Positions 1 to 8,220 are shown, numbered from the stretch's first letter. The stretch: DNA of 13,698 nt from Candidatus Zhuqueibacterota bacterium (GCA_022562855.1 JADFON010000014.1:1-13698); one strand, 5' to 3'. The notes: generated from the letters alone by a model not told the origin. Numbers and translations are program-made.

Positions 1-32
1 AAATCGATGAAAAATCCGACCTGGAATCTGAT

Positions 33-689
33 TTGAAATCGTTGGCACAGATATTTCCTGAGTGGACTAATAAACTCCCTCCATTAATCATAATTAATGT
101 TGTAGTTGGTCTTGTCGCAGTTACCGCATTCGTCTGGTATTTCTTCTCTCCCGAATATACCGATGTGGGTTACAGACCTGTCCAGCCGGTTCCATACAGT
201 CATAAATTTCATGCAGGCGATCTCGGGTTGGACTGCCGGTATTGCCACACATCCGTTGAGATCTCATCGGTTTCGATCATTCCCCCGACCAATACATGTA
301 TGAATTGTCACAGCCTGATACTCACCGACAGTGAAAAACTTGCGCCGATCCGGGAGAGTTTTAACACGGGGGCGCCTATCCAATGGATAAAAGTACATAA
401 TTTACCCGACTTTGTGTATTTTAATCACAGCGTCCATATAAGCGCGGGGGTTGGTTGTTTCTCTTGTCACGGCAATATTGCCGAAATGGAAGTCGTTACT
501 CAGGAAGAACCCCTCAGTATGTCGTGGTGTCTTGAATGCCACAGGAATCCTGCGCCGAGCCTGCGCCCCATAGAAGAGGTAACCAATATGAAATGGACGC
601 CGCCGGATAACCAGGCTGAAATAGGCGCACAATTAGTGATTGCAAGAAATATCAATCCGCCCGAGGACTGCTCGGTGTGTCATAGATAA
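33..689 (+). CDS. actA: ActA, membrane-anchored pentaheme cytochrome c of alternative complex III
   Basis: ActA relays electrons from the Fe-S part of alternative complex III toward its cytochrome c acceptor on the periplasmic side. Five CXXCH heme motifs are visible at residues 68-72, 89-93, 142-146, 166-170 and 213-217. The last one ends one residue before the stop, matching the pentaheme family. One hydrophobic helix at about residues 17-38 anchors the N terminus, and the rest is hydrophilic. The start is uncertain. TTG at 33 gives MKSLAQIFP and TTG at 42 gives MAQIFP, which looks most like family N termini. There is no in-frame ATG and no clear Shine-Dalgarno. The frame is also open to the left edge, so a start outside the window cannot be excluded. 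actB follows after 42 bases. Identity is firm from the heme pattern and the neighbours; only the start is in doubt. Confidence 0.93.
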   Translation: MKSLAQIFPEWTNKLPPLIIINVVVGLVAVTAFVWYFFSPEYTDVGYRPVQPVPYSHKFHAGDLGLDCRYCHTSVEISSVSIIPPTNTCMNCHSLILTDSEKLAPIRESFNTGAPIQWIKVHNLPDFVYFNHSVHISAGVGCFSCHGNIAEMEVVTQEEPLSMSWCLECHRNPAPSLRPIEEVTNMKWTPPDNQAEIGAQLVIARNINPPEDCSVCHR

Positions 690-708
690 GTATGTCGAAT
701 CAGAAAAA

Positions 709-724
709 ATATTTTATAAAATAT
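709..724. other. AT-only perfect palindrome ahead of actB
   Basis: ATATTTTATAAAATAT is a perfect 16-base palindrome that ends 7 bases before the actB start codon. It contains only A and T, so it may be chance in an AT-rich spacer. It occupies the place where a Shine-Dalgarno would be expected, and none is present. No function is claimed. Confidence 0.3.
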
Positions 725-731
725 ATACAAC

Positions 732-3692
732 ATGAAATTAAAAGGTAAAGAATACTGGCGAAGTCTTGACCAGTTAGCCGGTACGCCGGAATTCAAAGAA
801 TTTCTACACAGGGAGTTTCCTGTCGGTGCGTCGGAAATGCTGGATAATACCACGAGGAGAAAGTTTCTCGGGTTAATGGGGGCTTCTTTAGCATTGGCAG
901 GTCTTTCAGGCTGCCGCCGACCAGTGGAAAAAGTTATTCCTTATGTCATTCCTCCCGAAGAGATCGTTCCGGGCATTCCCCAGTACTATTCAACGACCAT
1001 GCCGTTCGGATCAAATTCTTATGGTTTGATTGTTAAAAGTCATGAAGGAAGACCGACAAAGTGCGAAGGAAACGACGACCACCCATCGTCATATGGTAAA
1101 TCAAATACCTTTATCCAGGGGGCAATGCTTGGTCTCTATGACCCCGACCGTTCACAGCATATTTTGCAGGATGGTCTGGAGCGGTCATGGAACGATTTTG
1201 CAAGTTTTTGGAGCGGTTTACGGCAGGGTTTTGCTGCAAACGGAGGTTCCGGATTGGCGGTAATTTCCGAATCTTTTAATTCACCTACTCTTGCAAGGCT
1301 GACGCAGGAATTCAAAACTGCATTCCCGCAGGCGATGTGGGCAACGTACGAACCGGTCAGCGATGAAAATATCTTTGAGGGTATCCGGGCTGCAACAAAC
1401 GGTAATTATATCCCGGTGTACCATTTTGAAAATGCCGACATAATCCTCTCCCTTGATTCCGATTTCCTGCTGTCTGAAAGCGAAAACATCGCCAACACTA
1501 AAAGATTTACCGACCGCAGAAGAATATCCTCCGAGACGGAATCGATGAGCAGGCTCTACATTGTCGAGAGCGGTTTTTCGATAACAGGTGGAATGGCAGA
1601 CCACAGGATGAGGCTGCAAAGCAGGCAAGTGGGAGCTTTTGCAGTTAGGGTCGCTCAGGCTCTTGGGGAGCAGGGTGTGCAGGTTGAAGGGATAAACAAT
1701 ATACAGGTATCCGGGGGAGACAACTTTGACCGGCAGTGGATAAATGCCGTTGCCGGCGATCTGGTTCAGGCGCAGGGCAGAAGCATAGTCGTTGCCGGAC
1801 GTAATCAGCCGCCCGCAGTGCATGCTCTTGTTGCATCTATTAATGCGGCTCTCGGTAACGCAGGCGCTACAATCACTTATCATCAAAATCCAAATACATC
1901 CCACTCCAATGGCGGGGAGTTGGCAAATCTTGCCGGAGCAATTCGAAATGGGAACATAAACACCCTGGTAATCCTCGGAGGAAACCCTGTTTATAACGCA
2001 CCGGCAGATATGGATTTCGGATCACTGCTTTCCGGAGTAGAGAATACCGTACATCTCAGTGGGTATGTGGATGAAACCTCGCGGGAAGCCGATTGGCATA
2101 TTCCTCAATCACATTTTCTTGAAAGCTGGGGTGACGCGGGTTCCGCAGATGGAACTTTGGGTATAATCCAGCCTCTCATATCGCCTCTATTTGATAGTTA
2201 TACGAACGTTCATGTCCTCGATCTACTCGCAAATAACAGCGGGCAAAATGATTATGAAATAGTCCGCAGAACGTGGAGACCGATCCTCGGGAATGGAAAT
2301 TTTGAACGAAATTGGCGCAGGGTGCTTCATGATGGACTTCTTCCTGGAAGCAGTTCACCGCCCGCGTCCCCGGGGATAAATAACAGTTCGCTTTCAGCCG
2401 TATTATCCGCACACCGGTTTGACGGAGGGGCGGTATCGGCTTCAAATCTCGAAATTGTGTTTCAGCCATCGAACGCTACCTATGACGGTCGTTATGCCAA
2501 TAACGGATGGCTGCAGGAATTCTCCGACCCCGTGACGAAAATTGTCTGGGACAATCCTGTATTGATAAGTCCCGCAACCGCAAGAGAATTAGACCTTGAG
2601 AACAACGACATGGTGAATATCTCTTTTGACGGGAGGGAGCTTGAAATGCCGGTATGGATTCAACCGGGACATGCGGACAACACCATATCTGTAACTCTCG
2701 GGTATGGCAGAGAATCAATCGGAAGAGTTGCGGACGGTGTCGGTTTCAATACTTATTTACTGCGGTCGTCATCCGGTTTGAATTTCGGTGACGGAGCCTC
2801 TCTCCGGAAGACAAACGGCTCCTACCGTATATCTGCAACCCAGGACCATCACAGTATGGAAGGAAGACCGATTGTCCGCGAGGCTACAGTTGAAGAGTAC
2901 CAGGACGAGCCTCATTTTGCGGAAGAAATGGTAAAGCATCCACCGTTAAAATCTATGTGGCAGGAGTTTGATTATTCTAAAGGTTACCAATGGGGAATGT
3001 CCATCGACCTCAATACATGTACCGGCTGTAACGCCTGTAACATAGCTTGCCAGAGTGAAAACAACATTCCTATCGTTGGCAAGGAACAGGTGTACAAGGG
3101 TAGGGAAATGCACTGGATACGTATCGACAGGTATTATACCGGTGATCCGGAAAACCCGGAAATGGTTCACCAGCCGTTGCTCTGCCAGCAGTGTGAAAAC
3201 GCTCCCTGCGAACAGGTCTGCCCGGTTGCCGCAACCATGCACAGCAAAGAGGGTTTGAACCAGATGGTTTACAACCGCTGTATAGGAACGCGGTACTGCT
3301 CAAACAACTGTCCCTATAAAGTGAGAAGGTTTAATTTCTTCAATTATACAAAAGATACGCCGGAAATCGTTAAGATGGCGCAGAACCCGGAAGTTACCGT
3401 CCGTTCTCGCGGCGTAATGGAAAAATGTACGTATTGTGTACAGCGGATAAACGTGGCAAAAATTAGAGCTAATGTTGAGGACAGGCTGCTTCAGGACGGG
3501 GAAATAAAGACAGCCTGCCAGCAAACATGCCCGGCTGACGCAATCGTTTTTGGCGATATCAACGATCCTGACAGCAGAGTTTCACAGGCAAAAAAGCAAA
3601 ATCGGGATTACGTATTGCTGGCGGAGCTGAATAATAAACCGAGAACCTCGTTCCTGGCAAAAATTAGAAACCCGAACCCGGCGCTGGGTTAG
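732..3692 (+). CDS. actB: ActB, Fe-S/molybdopterin-like subunit of alternative complex III
   Basis: ActB carries electrons through a chain of iron-sulfur clusters in the extracytoplasmic arm of the complex. The N terminus is the extended Tat signal typical of this family: about 40 residues containing YWRSLDQL and EFLHREFP precede the twin-arginine motif TRRKFLG (41-47), and a lipobox LSGC (58-61) makes Cys61 a likely lipid anchor. Residues about 70-720 resemble a molybdopterin oxidoreductase fold; in studied ActB proteins this part binds no molybdenum. The C-terminal ferredoxin part has four cysteine sets: C763/766/769/773; C818/821/826/830; C850/856/860, with Thr853 where a fourth Cys would sit, suggesting a 3Fe-4S cluster; and C899/902/929/933. 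How the ligands are shared between clusters is inferred from the family. At 986 residues it is of normal length. The ATG start is supported by the conserved N-terminal motif, although no Shine-Dalgarno is visible. Confidence 0.95.
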   Translation: MKLKGKEYWRSLDQLAGTPEFKEFLHREFPVGASEMLDNTTRRKFLGLMGASLALAGLSGCRRPVEKVIPYVIPPEEIVPGIPQYYSTTMPFGSNSYGLIVKSHEGRPTKCEGNDDHPSSYGKSNTFIQGAMLGLYDPDRSQHILQDGLERSWNDFASFWSGLRQGFAANGGSGLAVISESFNSPTLARLTQEFKTAFPQAMWATYEPVSDENIFEGIRAATNGNYIPVYHFENADIILSLDSDFLLSESENIANTKRFTDRRRISSETESMSRLYIVESGFSITGGMADHRMRLQSRQVGAFAVRVAQALGEQGVQVEGINNIQVSGGDNFDRQWINAVAGDLVQAQGRSIVVAGRNQPPAVHALVASINAALGNAGATITYHQNPNTSHSNGGELANLAGAIRNGNINTLVILGGNPVYNAPADMDFGSLLSGVENTVHLSGYVDETSREADWHIPQSHFLESWGDAGSADGTLGIIQPLISPLFDSYTNVHVLDLLANNSGQNDYEIVRRTWRPILGNGNFERNWRRVLHDGLLPGSSSPPASPGINNSSLSAVLSAHRFDGGAVSASNLEIVFQPSNATYDGRYANNGWLQEFSDPVTKIVWDNPVLISPATARELDLENNDMVNISFDGRELEMPVWIQPGHADNTISVTLGYGRESIGRVADGVGFNTYLLRSSSGLNFGDGASLRKTNGSYRISATQDHHSMEGRPIVREATVEEYQDEPHFAEEMVKHPPLKSMWQEFDYSKGYQWGMSIDLNTCTGCNACNIACQSENNIPIVGKEQVYKGREMHWIRIDRYYTGDPENPEMVHQPLLCQQCENAPCEQVCPVAATMHSKEGLNQMVYNRCIGTRYCSNNCPYKVRRFNFFNYTKDTPEIVKMAQNPEVTVRSRGVMEKCTYCVQRINVAKIRANVEDRLLQDGEIKTACQQTCPADAIVFGDINDPDSRVSQAKKQNRDYVLLAELNNKPRTSFLAKIRNPNPALG

Positions 3693-3785
3693 AAATTGGT
3701 ACAGAGCAGACCGGTTAGAGAATGTTGTTTTTGAAAAAAAGTCGGTTTTGGAATTCAGTTTATGATGTGGAAAAGTTATTTTTAA

Positions 3786-3841
3786 TCGCAGGAGCACGCA
3801 TGTCCCGTTTTCCGGGGGCGCGCCGTGCCCATGCAATAGCC
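3786..3841. repeat. GC-rich palindromic patch in actB-actC spacer, possible dispersed repeat
   Basis: The 204-base actB-actC spacer is the longest in the window and is AT-rich except for this patch. Nested dyads are visible: GGGCGCG/CGTGCCC at 3816-3830 (one G:U pair if transcribed), CCCG/CGGG at 3804-3816, GCATG/CATGC at 3798-3834 and GCACG/CGTGC at 3794-3828. No T run follows, so it is not an intrinsic terminator. Compact GC-rich palindromes of this sort are often dispersed intergenic repeats, but no second copy exists in this window, so that reading is an inference. Confidence 0.35.
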
Positions 3842-3868
3842 CTTTTAAATTTTCGAAACATTAATTAA
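3800..3868 (+). CDS. Possible 22-residue small ORF with strong Shine-Dalgarno
   Basis: An ATG at 3800 opens 22 codons ending in TAA. AGGAG lies at 3790-3794, five bases upstream, a better ribosome site than those of most large genes here. The predicted peptide ([12 protein letters not shown], then a mildly hydrophobic tail) matches nothing I recognise. It overlaps the GC-rich palindromic patch, so both the ORF and the AGGAG may be by-products of that element. If translated, it could act as a leader ORF for actC, whose GTG start lies 28 bases beyond its stop. This is a weak call. Confidence 0.15.
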   Translation: MSRFPGARRAHAIALLNFRNIN

Positions 3869-3883
3869 TTGCATATCAATCAA

Positions 3884-3892
3884 TGATATAAT
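3884..3892 (+). promoter_or_regulatory. Extended -10-like element abutting the actC start
   Basis: TGATATAAT is a perfect match to an extended sigma-70 -10 (TGnTATAAT) and ends four bases before the GTG start of actC. A transcript from it would begin at or next to the start codon and be nearly leaderless. No convincing -35 lies 16-18 bases upstream, and Bacteroidota-type promoters use a different -7 motif (TAnnTTTG), which is matched only partly here. Chance in AT-rich DNA is quite possible. Confidence 0.22.
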
Positions 3893-3896
3893 TTCT

Positions 3897-5345
3897 GTGA
3901 GCAGCCCTAAAGAAAAAACCTCCACGATCCTTGACGAACCGCTATTGATCACCGGTGGACAGACCTTTCATTCTGTCACCGATAAGATCAGCAGTATCAC
4001 CGAAAGGAAAACCCCGCCCGCGTGGTTTATTGCCATTGGTATATCCGGTTCTGCTGTGCTTATGCTGTTTGGTATGATCGGCTACCTTTTCTGGGAAGGC
4101 ATCGGAATCTGGGGTAACCAGGTACCGGTTGGCTGGGGCTGGCCTATAGTAAACTTTGTGTTCTGGGTCGGAATCGGGCATGCGGGTACTTTGATTTCGG
4201 CAATCCTGTTTTTATTGCGGCAGCGTTGGCGTACCTCTATCAACAGGTTTGCTGAAGCGATGACCATATTTGCCGTTATGTGCGCCCTTCTTTTTCCGAG
4301 TATCCACGTAGGAAGGGTGTGGGTGATGTACTGGGTAGCACCGCTTCCGAACCAGATGAGTTTGTGGCCCAACTTCAGAAGCCCGCTTATCTGGGACTTT
4401 TTTGCAGTGGGTACATACTTCGCCGTGTCACTGCTCTTCTGGTATACCGGTATGATTCCCGACCTGGCGACTTTTCGCGACAGGGCAAAAACAAAGATAA
4501 GAAAGATAGTATTCGGAATTTTGTCCTTCGGCTGGCATGGCGGTAACCGCCAATGGAAACACTATGAAATGGCGTACCTTATCTTAGCCGGTATCGCGAC
4601 GCCGCTTGTCCTTTCCGTACACAGTATTGTCGCCACAGACTTTGCAACCAGTCAGCTTCCCGGATGGCATACGACGATTTTCCCGCCCTACTTTGTAGCC
4701 GGCGCCATCTTTTCCGGGTTTGCAATGGTTTTGACCCTTGCGATTATAGCCCGTAAGATTTTTAGTTTGGAACATTATCTTACGATCTATCACTTTGAAA
4801 AGATGAATAAAATAATACTGTTGACCGGTATGATTGTTGCTTATGCGTATGCGACCGAGTTCTTTATGTCGTGGTACAGCGGCAACATGTATGAGTGGTT
4901 TACTTTCAAAAACCGCGCTTTCGGACCATATGCCTGGGGATACTGGATTATGATTTTCTGTAATGTTGTTGTGCCGCAAATACTCTGGTTCAAGAAATTC
5001 AGAAGGTCGATTCCGGTTATGTTTGTAGCGGCGATATTGATAAATGTCGGGATGTGGTTTGAACGGTTCGTTATCATAATTTCATCGCTTGCCAATGACT
5101 TTCTGCCGGCTAACTGGCTGTATTTCAGCCCGACAATTTTTGATATCGGGATGTTAATCGGTTCATTCGGCTTGTTTTTTACCATGTTTTTATTGTTTCT
5201 CAGATTTTTACCGATGATAGCCATGTCCGAGGTAAAAAATGTATTGCCGGAGGCAGACCCGCATTTTTACAGTTCAAATGGTAGAACAAACGGGAATAAG
5301 TCTATATCCTTGTCCGGTGAAATCACAGGAGAAGCCGATTCATGA
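3897..5345 (+). CDS. actC: ActC, NrfD/PsrC-like quinol-oxidising membrane subunit of alternative complex III
   Basis: ActC is the NrfD/PsrC-family integral membrane subunit thought to bind and oxidise quinol and pass electrons to the Fe-S clusters of ActB. About ten hydrophobic helices are visible, near residues 42-66, 84-107, 120-138, 166-188, 225-250, 265-288, 305-325, 345-365, 372-396 and 412-440. Polar residues in the membrane part, such as His95 (VGIGHAG), His137 (PSIHVGR) and Asp167, are candidates for the quinol or proton path; this assignment is inferred. The N-terminal stretch with DEPLLITGG and VTDKI resembles the start of family members and supports the GTG start, since no upstream in-frame ATG exists and the next Met is inside the first helix. 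No Shine-Dalgarno is seen. The stop overlaps the actD start in ATGA, implying coupled translation. The 482-residue length is normal. Confidence 0.93.
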   Translation: MSSPKEKTSTILDEPLLITGGQTFHSVTDKISSITERKTPPAWFIAIGISGSAVLMLFGMIGYLFWEGIGIWGNQVPVGWGWPIVNFVFWVGIGHAGTLISAILFLLRQRWRTSINRFAEAMTIFAVMCALLFPSIHVGRVWVMYWVAPLPNQMSLWPNFRSPLIWDFFAVGTYFAVSLLFWYTGMIPDLATFRDRAKTKIRKIVFGILSFGWHGGNRQWKHYEMAYLILAGIATPLVLSVHSIVATDFATSQLPGWHTTIFPPYFVAGAIFSGFAMVLTLAIIARKIFSLEHYLTIYHFEKMNKIILLTGMIVAYAYATEFFMSWYSGNMYEWFTFKNRAFGPYAWGYWIMIFCNVVVPQILWFKKFRRSIPVMFVAAILINVGMWFERFVIIISSLANDFLPANWLYFSPTIFDIGMLIGSFGLFFTMFLLFLRFLPMIAMSEVKNVLPEADPHFYSSNGRTNGNKSISLSGEITGEADS

Positions 5346-5884
5346 GCGACGATAGTAAAAAAATACACGGCGTGATTGCAGAGTTTGCAAATCCCGGTGC
5401 ACTCCTCGGGGCTGCTGAAAAAGTGCGGGAAGCGGGATATTCCAAATATGACTGCCATTCTCCTTTTCCGATTCACGGAATGGATGCGGCAATGAAGCTT
5501 CCAAGATCTCCATTAGCGCTTATTATTGCCTTGGTAGCGTTCGCTGCGTTGGGCGCTATCTTGTTTCTGCAATATTGGACAAATGCGGTAGATTATCCTT
5601 TTGTCATATCGGGTAAACCCCTTGTGAGTTACCAGGCGTATGCCCCGGTCGGGTTCGCTTTTACGGTGCTTGCTGCAGGGATAGGTACATTTGTTATCAT
5701 GCTTATCCTCAATGGTCTACCGAGATTACATAATCCCCTGTTTTTCTCCGAGGGGATCTCGAAGGCAACGGATGACGGGTTTTTTATCAGTATAGAGCAC
5801 AAGGACGGTAAATTCGACAAAAATAAGACCCGGAATTTTTTAGAGTCTATCGGCGGTAATAATATAGAATTGCTCCAGGGTTGA
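5342..5884 (+). CDS. actD: ActD, two-helix membrane subunit of alternative complex III (DUF3341 family)
   Basis: ActD is a small membrane subunit that packs against the ActC/ActF core; its own catalytic role, if any, is not established. The hydrophilic N-terminal domain contains the family hallmark [12 protein letters not shown] (residues 40-51), followed by two hydrophobic helices at about 57-77 and 101-124 and the motif LPRLHNPLF (126-134). A soluble C-terminal tail has the pattern DDGFFISIE. The 180-residue length is typical. The start ATG overlaps the actC stop by four bases, which fixes the start and implies translational coupling. A 79-base gap separates it from actE. Confidence 0.92.
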   Translation: MSDDSKKIHGVIAEFANPGALLGAAEKVREAGYSKYDCHSPFPIHGMDAAMKLPRSPLALIIALVAFAALGAILFLQYWTNAVDYPFVISGKPLVSYQAYAPVGFAFTVLAAGIGTFVIMLILNGLPRLHNPLFFSEGISKATDDGFFISIEHKDGKFDKNKTRNFLESIGGNNIELLQG

Positions 5885-5963
5885 GTTTGTTTATGAATCT
5901 AATTTCATTACACTTGCCCCAATTTTTCGGGGATTGCGTTTTAAACGAAGACAAACGATTAAC

Positions 5964-6614
5964 ATGAAAAAAACAGGATCAAATAACATTTTTTTGAATC
6001 CTAAATCATTTTTCCTCATCGCTATTTTGTTGATGGGGATGAATTTTACGGGATGTTACCGTGGAAGACCGTCCGAAAACCCACCGATTCATCTCAATCT
6101 GAACATGGATACGCAGGAAAAATACAAACCTCTCGCTGAAAGCGCTTTTTTCGAAAATGGATCGACAATGAGGATGCCGGTGATGGGTACTGTTGCGAGG
6201 GGTGAACTGCGGGAAGATAAAGCATACTATACTGGAAAAGATGAAAATGATAACCTTTTGGATTTCTCCCCGGTTCCGGTTACTGCCGAACTTCTGATTC
6301 GCGGACGGCAAAGATACGACATATACTGCGCACCGTGTCATTCAAAGATCGGTGACGGTACTGGAATTATAACATATTATAACTATGTTCCCCCCGGAAA
6401 CCTGCACGAAGACCGGCTGGTTGAAATCGGTGACGGTCATCTTTTTGATGTAATATCTAACGGGTTCAGTAATATGCCCGCATATAAATATCAGATTCCG
6501 GTGGCAGACAGGTGGGCAATAGTCAGCTATGTAAGAGCGCTTCAAAGGAGTCAAAGGTCGTCTATTTCAGACATTCCGGAAGCTGAACTAAGGAGAATCG
6601 GCGGAAGACAGTAA
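5964..6614 (+). CDS. actE: ActE, monoheme cytochrome c lipoprotein of alternative complex III
   Basis: ActE is the single-heme cytochrome c of the complex and is a likely exit point for electrons toward the oxidase. With the ATG at 5964 the protein has 216 residues, an N-terminal hydrophobic signal (about 15-30) and a lipobox ending FTGC, making Cys31 the probable lipid anchor. One CXXCH motif (CAPCH, 122-126) binds heme, and Met171 in NMPAY is the likely second axial ligand. The conserved PPIHLNLNMDTQ and GTVARG segments before the heme domain are typical of ActE. An in-frame TTG at 5934 would add ten basic residues before the signal; the ATG is preferred because MKKTG begins a normal lipoprotein signal. 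The stop overlaps the actF start (TAATG). Confidence 0.93.
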   Translation: MKKTGSNNIFLNPKSFFLIAILLMGMNFTGCYRGRPSENPPIHLNLNMDTQEKYKPLAESAFFENGSTMRMPVMGTVARGELREDKAYYTGKDENDNLLDFSPVPVTAELLIRGRQRYDIYCAPCHSKIGDGTGIITYYNYVPPGNLHEDRLVEIGDGHLFDVISNGFSNMPAYKYQIPVADRWAIVSYVRALQRSQRSSISDIPEAELRRIGGRQ

Positions 6615-7801
6615 TGGAAATTAATGAGAAAACATACCGGCTGACCGATTCAGGACGTTTCGGAAAGGTTGCGCTGATTATCGGTCTTGCAGGACTGATA
6701 TTAACCTCTATCGGGTTTTTCGGGGACGAGGAGTTGCGTAAGCAGATGTATTTCTCGTACCTTACAAGTTTTTTTTATTGGTTGACAATCGTCCTTGGAG
6801 CAATGTTTTTTATATTGCTGCATCATTTGACCAATGCCACATGGAGTGTCGTCATCAGGAGGCTTGTCGAGTGTATTATGGTAACGATCCCGCTTATGGC
6901 TGTGCTGTTTATCCCTATTTTGTTTGGAATGCACGATTTGTACCACTGGACACATGAAGACATTGTTGCCTCCGATGCGATATTGCAAGGAAAATCGGCT
7001 TATTTGAACGTAACATTCTTTAATATTCGTGCGGTTTTTTACTTTGTAATATGGGGATACATCGCAGGAAAATTGTACAAAACATCGTTAAACCAGGACC
7101 TGGGATTTCAGGAGAGTCAGGTTGTAACGATGCGCCGAGTCAGCGCGCCGGGGATGATACTATTTGCTCTGACTCTTTCTTTCGCTTCTTATGACTGGTT
7201 GATGTCTCTTAATCCCCACTGGTTTTCAACGATTTTCGGCGTATACATTTTTGCCGGAAGCACGCTTGCGATTCTAGCTTTTGTGACAGTACTGAGCATG
7301 TATCTCAGTGATAAGGGGGTTTTTAAAAATATAGTTACTATTGAGCATTTTCACGATCTTGGCAGACTAAAGCTGACCTTTACGATCTTCTGGGCGTATA
7401 TAGCGTTTTCCCAGTATTTTTTGATATGGTATGCCAACATACCGGAAGAATCTATATGGTTTCTCGACAGATGGGTAGGCTCCTGGAAAATTGTATCGGT
7501 TTTTATTGCATTTGCCTTTACAATTCCGTTTCTTACTATGATGTTCAGGGCGTCGAAAAGAAGCCATCTTGTGCTGGTTGTGACCAGCGTTTATTTACTC
7601 ATTTTTCACTGGGTAGACATGTATTGGCTCGTATCGCCTAATTTGCACGAAAGCGGTGTGGTTTTATCGTGGTTTGACCTGACAGCTTTTTTGGGTATCG
7701 GCGGTCTGTTTTTCTGGTTTTTCTGGCGTAAGTTTAGTGCAAACGCCATTGTTCCCGTAGGTGAGCCGAGATTGCAAGAATCAATAAATATCGTCCATTA
7801 A
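6614..7801 (+). CDS. actF: ActF, second NrfD-like membrane subunit of alternative complex III
   Basis: ActF is the second polytopic NrfD-like subunit and pairs with ActC in the membrane; a role in quinol binding or proton movement has been suggested for the family. About ten hydrophobic helices are seen, near residues 18-36, 52-72, 84-104, 135-156, 178-196, 208-230, 253-272, 291-312, 318-338 and 355-373. Motifs I recognise from the family are SYDWLMSLNPHWFSTIFGVY (192-211) and FSQYFLIWYANIPEE (265-279). The 395-residue length is typical. Its ATG shares one base with the actE stop, so the two are probably translated together. It is the last act gene; a 60-base spacer with a possible stem-loop follows. 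Confidence 0.93.
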   Translation: MEINEKTYRLTDSGRFGKVALIIGLAGLILTSIGFFGDEELRKQMYFSYLTSFFYWLTIVLGAMFFILLHHLTNATWSVVIRRLVECIMVTIPLMAVLFIPILFGMHDLYHWTHEDIVASDAILQGKSAYLNVTFFNIRAVFYFVIWGYIAGKLYKTSLNQDLGFQESQVVTMRRVSAPGMILFALTLSFASYDWLMSLNPHWFSTIFGVYIFAGSTLAILAFVTVLSMYLSDKGVFKNIVTIEHFHDLGRLKLTFTIFWAYIAFSQYFLIWYANIPEESIWFLDRWVGSWKIVSVFIAFAFTIPFLTMMFRASKRSHLVLVVTSVYLLIFHWVDMYWLVSPNLHESGVVLSWFDLTAFLGIGGLFFWFFWRKFSANAIVPVGEPRLQESINIVH

Positions 7802-7812
7802 AATACATTGTT

Positions 7813-7839
7813 ATTGTTAAGGCGGATAGCCGAAACAAT
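7813..7839 (+). other. Possible intercistronic stem-loop after actF
   Basis: ATTGTT (7813-7818) pairs with AACAAT (7834-7839), and CGG (7823-7825) pairs with CCG (7830-7832) inside it, leaving a four-base loop and an asymmetric internal bulge. No T run follows, so it is not an obvious terminator. It lies at the boundary between the ACIII genes and the oxidase-assembly genes. Stability was not calculated. Confidence 0.25.
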
Positions 7840-7861
7840 TTAATATTTGCAGCTTAAGGAA

Positions 7862-8197
7862 ATGGCAGAACAAAGAAAAGAAAAAAAACCGATTCATGCT
7901 GAAATAGGGTATGAAAGACGGGATATTAATATTAAAAAAGTCTTTTACACAGGTGTTTTTAGCGTTGTATTTTTGGTGGTGATTATTATTCTTCTGAACG
8001 AATACTTTATTATTACCAAAGAGGATGTTGTGTATCAGCAAACTCTTAACCCGGAATCCGAAAAACTGTTGCAGCTTCAAGCCCGTGAGGACTCTCTGCT
8101 GAATTCATACGGCGTTATCGATGATGTAAATGATATTTACCGAATTCCTATAGAGCGTGCAATGGAGAAAATGGTCGAAGAAACAGGTAAAAAGTAA
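7862..8197 (+). CDS. Small one-helix membrane protein with RIPI(E/D)RAM motif, function unknown
   Basis: The protein has 111 residues from the ATG at 7862. It has a charged N terminus containing GYERRDINIKKV (16-27), one hydrophobic helix (about 27-51) and a hydrophilic C-terminal domain with LNSYGVIDD (80-88) and YRIPIERAM (93-101). From memory, small proteins with an Asp-Val/Ile-Asn segment, one helix and a C-terminal 'YG-x-x-D ... RIPIDRAM' signature occur beside sco and caa3 oxidase genes in several phyla. Their role is unproven; oxidase assembly or a small supercomplex subunit is an inference from position. A TTG at 7847 would add five residues. The ATG has AAGGA only one base upstream, too close for a good ribosome site, so the start is not settled. 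It lies 56 bases before the sco gene. Confidence 0.75.
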   Translation: MAEQRKEKKPIHAEIGYERRDINIKKVFYTGVFSVVFLVVIIILLNEYFIITKEDVVYQQTLNPESEKLLQLQAREDSLLNSYGVIDDVNDIYRIPIERAMEKMVEETGKK

Positions 8198-8203
8198 ATA
8201 TGA

Positions 8204-8220
8204 CCGGGTAAATTTACCGG
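8204..8220. other. Perfect 12-base palindrome with near-symmetric flanks ahead of sco
   Basis: GGTAAATTTACC at 8207-8218 is a perfect palindrome. It is flanked by CCG on the left and GG on the right, so allowing one bulged G it reads CCGG-G-TAAATTTA-C-CGG. It lies between the small membrane protein gene and the Sco gene, 33 bases before the Sco start. It could be an operator-like dyad or a short hairpin; no T run follows. Its function is unknown. Confidence 0.3.

Noticed and set aside
1-36. Tail of an upstream gene in frame 1 ending at TGA 34-36
   Set aside because: Only eleven codons are visible with no recognisable motif. It cannot be told from chance; it is mentioned only in connection with the actA start.
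1281-1904. A 207-codon open frame on the minus strand inside actB
   Set aside because: It lies wholly opposite actB, whose protein is clearly conserved with motifs at both ends. The predicted product is Cys/His/Arg-rich with no recognisable domain, typical of a shadow frame.
732-3692. ActB as an active molybdenum enzyme
   Set aside because: The operon context and the fused Fe-S part mark it as ActB, and characterised ActB proteins lack molybdenum cofactor. No separate cofactor or substrate-binding signal was evident to argue otherwise.
3731-3766. TTGAAA (3731-3736) and TATGAT (3761-3766) as a sigma-70 promoter
   Set aside because: The hexamers are 24 bases apart, too far for a normal promoter, and the region is AT-rich, so chance matches are expected.
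5917-5932. CCCC-AATTTTTC-GGGG hairpin in the actD-actE spacer as a terminator
   Set aside because: The stem is only four base pairs with an eight-base loop and no T run after it. It also lies between two genes expected to be expressed together.
5934-5963. Upstream TTG start for actE adding ten residues
   Set aside because: The ATG at 5964 begins a standard lipoprotein signal peptide. The extension would put an extra basic segment before it.
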